This document shows positions 7,212 to 9,543 of a DNA stretch of 9,543 nucleotides, one piece after another (position 1 is the stretch's first letter; every line of letters starts with the position of its first letter). Below the pieces are notes generated by a model. The model was not told where the DNA came from. It saw nothing but the letters and a program-made list of their open reading frames with translations, and did no database searches. Source of the stretch: an uncultured Selenomonas sp. (GTDB taxonomy: Bacteria > Bacillota > Negativicutes > Selenomonadales > Selenomonadaceae). The position numbers and the translations under genes are program-made. The DNA is taken from NCBI GenBank assembly GCA_938045435.1, contig CALIBA010000295.1:1-9543 (forward strand). Reading direction: 5' to 3'.

Positions 7212-8051
7212 CTATTTCCTCAGTATAAATCTCACAATCAAATAGCCGACACCATAAAGCACAATCATCGGCAGTGCAATCATCGACTGTGTAAATACAT
7301 CCGGTGTTGGAGAGATCACAGCGGCAATGACGAACGAAAGAAAGATGACAATGCGGGCATATTTCCTAAGAAAAACAGAAGAAATAAAACCTAATTTTCC
7401 AAGAATCGTAATGATAAGTGGCAGTTCAAAGACGAACCCAAACGGTAATACGAACATAATAACGAATTCAAAATAACGGTTGACGGAAAAAAGCGCCTCA
7501 AGCTCATCATTGCCGAACCCCTTGAAAAATAGGATCGCGGCAGGAAATACGAGAAAGAACGAGAACGCAAGTCCCAGAAAAAAGAGCACCACTGAAACGG
7601 GAACGACAATCCCGAGCACTATGCGCTCTGCACGTGTGAGCGCAGGCAGAAAGAACCGCCACACATGATAGAAGATCACAGGTAAAGCGAGAAGAAAGCC
7701 CACGACAACGGCAATCTTGATATAGGTGAAGAATGCTTCCGCAGGCTGCATGTAATAAAGCTTTCCGACCGGGCGGGTCAGATAGTGCATGATGTCCTCG
7801 ATGAAGTAATACCCAACGACGCTGCCTATGGTGATGGCGATGAGACATTTGATAATGCGCGCGCGCAGTTCCGTCAAATGAGCGATGAGCGACATGCTGC
7901 CATCATCTGCCTCTGCAAGGGGCGGCTCTTCCCCACCCGTCGGGTCAGCTTCCGCAAGAGGCTCCTGATCCGCAGGGACGGGTTCCTTTTCCTCCTCCAC
8001 TGTGGCAGGCAGGCGCTCTTGCGGATCCTGTTCCTTTGATTCCTCTGCCAT
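7212..8051 (-). CDS. tatC: Sec-independent protein translocase TatC
   Basis: TatC is the polytopic inner-membrane receptor that binds the twin-arginine signal peptide and recruits TatA to export folded proteins. HLTELRARI (58–66) is the N-terminal signature, followed by six hydrophobic spans ending at LIVRFI. Residues important in E. coli TatC are kept: Phe and Glu142 in WRFFLPALTRAER, then Asp251 and Gln255 in SPTPDVFTQSMIALP. The usual Glu of the following LYE motif is Gly267 here (LYGVGY). The first 52 residues form an acidic, Pro/Glu-rich extension with the hexapeptide PLAEAD twice (31–36, 44–49). An internal ATG (residue 53) would remove it but has no binding site at proper spacing, so I keep the long form. 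The start lies three bases after the tatA stop, with only a weak AGAG upstream, which suggests coupling. TatC identity is certain. Confidence 0.96.
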   Translation of the reverse strand: MAEESKEQDPQERLPATVEEEKEPVPADQEPLAEADPTGGEEPPLAEADDGSMSLIAHLTELRARIIKCLIAITIGSVVGYYFIEDIMHYLTRPVGKLYYMQPAEAFFTYIKIAVVVGFLLALPVIFYHVWRFFLPALTRAERIVLGIVVPVSVVLFFLGLAFSFFLVFPAAILFFKGFGNDELEALFSVNRYFEFVIMFVLPFGFVFELPLIITILGKLGFISSVFLRKYARIVIFLSFVIAAVISPTPDVFTQSMIALPMIVLYGVGYLIVRFILRK

Positions 8052-8054
8052 AAA

Positions 8055-8273
8055 TCAGCTCTTTGCCTCTGGCTTTTCGTTCTTGGACAGCTGCCTTGCC
8101 TCCTCCGTGACGTTCATTTCTGCACGTGGCTGCTCCGGCTCGTTATGCGCCGACTTAAATTCTTTGATGCTCTTGCCGAGTGCCTTGCCGATGTCCGGCA
8201 GGCGACCGGGACCAAAGATCACAAGCCCAATGATGAGGATAAGCACAAGCTCTGGTACGCCTAATCCAAACAT
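8055..8273 (-). CDS. tatA: TatA-type twin-arginine translocase subunit (short paralogue)
   Basis: TatA forms the size-variable part of the Tat translocation site. The 72-residue product has the family architecture: a short N-terminal membrane helix (VPELVLILIIGLVIF), the hinge FGPGRLPDIG, an amphipathic helix (KALGKSIKEFKSA), then a short charged tail. Glu8 in the membrane helix is a feature also found in TatB. TAGGAGGT five bases before the ATG is a strong binding site. The gene lies between its longer paralogue (26-base gap) and tatC (3-base gap), so the three are surely cotranscribed. The TatA label follows from the FGP hinge. Whether this copy or the longer one supplies TatB function cannot be decided from sequence. 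Confidence 0.93.
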   Translation of the reverse strand: MFGLGVPELVLILIIGLVIFGPGRLPDIGKALGKSIKEFKSAHNEPEQPRAEMNVTEEARQLSKNEKPEAKS

Positions 8274-8299
8274 AAGAACCTCCTAAAAATAATCACTCT

Positions 8300-8662
8300 C
8301 TATGATGCTGCAGACGATTTGCTTTCTGTCTTCTGCTCTGCCGCAGATTGCTCCTTGGCAGCTGTCCCTATATGCTCCTTATTTTCTGCCGCCTGATGCA
8401 CCGCAACAGCTGCCGCAGCCGTTTCTGCTGTCGGGGTGATCTGCGCATCGGGAGGCGCACTCTGCTCTGTGCGGGGTACCGGTGCCTGTGCAGGCGGCGG
8501 GTCAGGTGTATTGATCGCCTGTGTCAGCGCATTCGATGCCTTGCGGAACTCCCGAATCCCCTTGCCGAGCGTCCGTCCCATCTCAGGAAGTTTGCCGGGA
8601 CCGAACACAATCAATCCAACGACCAAAATCAAAATCAGTTCGGGTACGCCGATGCCAAACAT
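8300..8662 (-). CDS. tatA: TatA/TatB-type twin-arginine translocase subunit (long paralogue)
   Basis: The N-terminal 42 residues match the downstream short paralogue at 27 positions by my count, and most differences are conservative. They comprise a membrane helix (VPELILILVVGLIVF), the hinge FGPGKLPEMG and an amphipathic helix. The rest, to residue 120, is a low-complexity tail rich in Ala, Pro, Gln and Glu, with no predicted fold. The extra length resembles TatB, but the hinge is TatA-like. GAAGGAG eight bases before the ATG supports the start. It is the first of the three tat genes. The pair most likely arose by duplication, and one copy may have taken on the TatB role; that is inference. 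There is no sign of decay. Confidence 0.9.
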   Translation of the reverse strand: MFGIGVPELILILVVGLIVFGPGKLPEMGRTLGKGIREFRKASNALTQAINTPDPPPAQAPVPRTEQSAPPDAQITPTAETAAAAVAVHQAAENKEHIGTAAKEQSAAEQKTESKSSAAS

Positions 8663-8697
8663 CTGCTACACTCCTTCATCGTTTCGCCCTTTCTTCC

Positions 8698-8742
8698 GCC
8701 CCCACTCCGGGGCTGCATCACAGAACACCATAAGGCGTGCTG
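8698..8742 (-). promoter_or_regulatory. Two possible hairpins in the leader before the first tatA
   Basis: In the 96-base spacer between the prenyl synthase and tatA, CAGCACGCC and GGTGTTCTG (8742–8721 on the minus strand) can pair around a TTAT loop with one mismatch and one G–U. A second short stem, GCCCC/GGGGC (8713–8698), follows. No T-run follows either stem, so they do not look like a classical terminator. They could be a weak attenuator, an mRNA-stabilising structure, or chance. Confidence 0.3.
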
Positions 8743-8758
8743 TATCGGTTCTGCATTT

Positions 8759-9543
8759 TCAAAACTCTCTATGCCCAATAAAATCCGCTGCCATGAGGCA
8801 CGTCTCGCGAATCTGCGCATCAAGCGATGCCGGCAGCGCATCCTTGGCACGCGCAAGATATGCATCTGCCTTTTCCTGTGCATAGTCGATGCCGTCTGTC
8901 ATGCGCACAAGTGTAAGTGCACGTGCGACTTCGATCTCTGCCATTTTGGGGTTGGTAATCAGTGCCGCAAGTTCTGCACGTTCCGGTGCATCGAGCACCG
9001 AAAGTGCACGAATGACGGGCAGGGTAACATACCCCTGTGCAAGATCGCGTCCTGCAGGTTTTCCGATATGTTCTGAGGTCTGCCTCAAATCAAGCAGGTC
9101 ATCCGTGATCTGGAATGCCATGCCGATTGCATGGCCATACAGCGCCATACGCTCTATATCAGCAGCACACATGCCGCCAATGAACGCACCTAGTTCGCAG
9201 CAGTTCTCTAAAAAGTCTGCCGTTTTCTTGCGAATGCGCTCATAGTAGGAGTCCTCTCCCTCTGGAATCTGATAGGCACTGTGATCCTGTAAAATTTCCC
9301 CCTCGCTGAGCGTACAGACCAACTGCGCGAGTTTTTCGTAAACGATCGAAGGGTACCCATGTTCCGCAACCAGCTTAAATGCACGCGCGAAGATATAATC
9401 CCCGCTTAAAATAGCAATTTGATTGCCCCATTTGGTATTTGTTGTCGCTGCACCGCGCCGAGTATCGGCTTCATCAATCACGTCATCATGCACGAGAGAG
9501 GCCGTATGAATAAGCTCCAGCGCCGCCGCAATCGGCATGGCTC
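8759..9543 (-). CDS. Polyprenyl diphosphate synthase, trans-isoprenoid type (5' end outside window)
   Basis: This enzyme condenses isopentenyl diphosphate onto an allylic primer to make the tail of a quinone. The fragment carries both Asp-rich motifs. The first is DDVID at 9473–9487, within SLVHDDVIDEADTRRG. The second is DDLLD at 9089–9103, within FQITDDLLDL. Between them lies YYERIRKKTADFL, with the substrate-binding Lys. The ATG at 9538 is internal, because homologues continue for roughly 60–70 residues before LIHTASLVHDD and the frame is open to the edge. The residues four and five before the first DDxxD are Ser and Ala. The absence of a bulky aromatic there suggests a long chain (C30 or more) rather than farnesyl or geranylgeranyl. 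Chain length is therefore inferred, and no gene symbol is given. Its neighbours, the UbiA and UbiD homologues, support a role in menaquinone tail synthesis. Confidence 0.93.
   Translation of the reverse strand, partial: AMPIAAALELIHTASLVHDDVIDEADTRRGAATTNTKWGNQIAILSGDYIFARAFKLVAEHGYPSIVYEKLAQLVCTLSEGEILQDHSAYQIPEGEDSYYERIRKKTADFLENCCELGAFIGGMCAADIERMALYGHAIGMAFQITDDLLDLRQTSEHIGKPAGRDLAQGYVTLPVIRALSVLDAPERAELAALITNPKMAEIEVARALTLVRMTDGIDYAQEKADAYLARAKDALPASLDAQIRETCLMAADFIGHREF

Noticed and set aside
8663..8758. An intrinsic terminator between the prenyl synthase and tatA
   Set aside because: Stems are present but no T-run follows them on the transcribed strand, so termination is not supported.
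8348..9076. A 242-codon plus-strand frame spanning tatA, a spacer and the prenyl synthase
   Set aside because: It crosses three clearly coding or regulatory minus-strand segments and has a Cys/Arg-rich, nonsense-like composition.

Overview
The window reads as a chromosomal segment of a diderm, anaerobic firmicute, most likely of the class Negativicutes (Selenomonas-like). This is inferred from the moderate GC content, the strong AGGAGG-type ribosome binding sites, an acetogen-type formate–tetrahydrofolate ligase, futalosine-type menaquinone enzymes, and protein flavour. The species cannot be fixed from the sequence alone. All nine genes lie on the minus strand, so transcription runs from the right edge to the left edge. 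The longest gap between genes is 128 bases. I see no RNA gene, mobile element, CRISPR array or phage feature.

Layout in the direction of transcription. (1) 9543–8759 is the C-terminal part of a long-chain polyprenyl diphosphate synthase, cut by the right edge. (2) 8662–7212 is a twin-arginine translocation cassette: two TatA-type genes (120 and 72 residues) followed by tatC (279 residues, with an acidic N-terminal extension). No recognisable separate tatB is present. (3) 7083–4766 is a UbiD-family decarboxylase and a UbiA-family prenyltransferase. Both appear to start with TTG, and their stop and start codons overlap. (4) 4750–2215 is folD and fhs, the tetrahydrofolate one-carbon pair. The fhs ribosome binding site lies inside the end of folD. 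(5) 2186–1 is a large alkaline-phosphatase-superfamily protein, cut by the left edge. It has an N-terminal helical-repeat region and no signal peptide or membrane segment.

The polyprenyl synthase, UbiA and UbiD fit together as tail synthesis, tail attachment and ring decarboxylation of menaquinone, probably by the futalosine (Mqn) route. The Tat genes sit between them; Tat commonly exports folded redox enzymes that use quinones. FolD and Fhs interconvert formate and methylene-tetrahydrofolate. The first eight genes are housekeeping and GC-rich. The last gene is visibly AT-richer, has no assignable function, and is the only accessory-looking part of the window. Its reading frame was followed by hand through 728 codons without a stop. 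It carries a full set of phosphotransferase-type active-site motifs and an internal 12-bp perfect inverted repeat. It is the best candidate for something undescribed, although one truncated gene is not enough to call a system.
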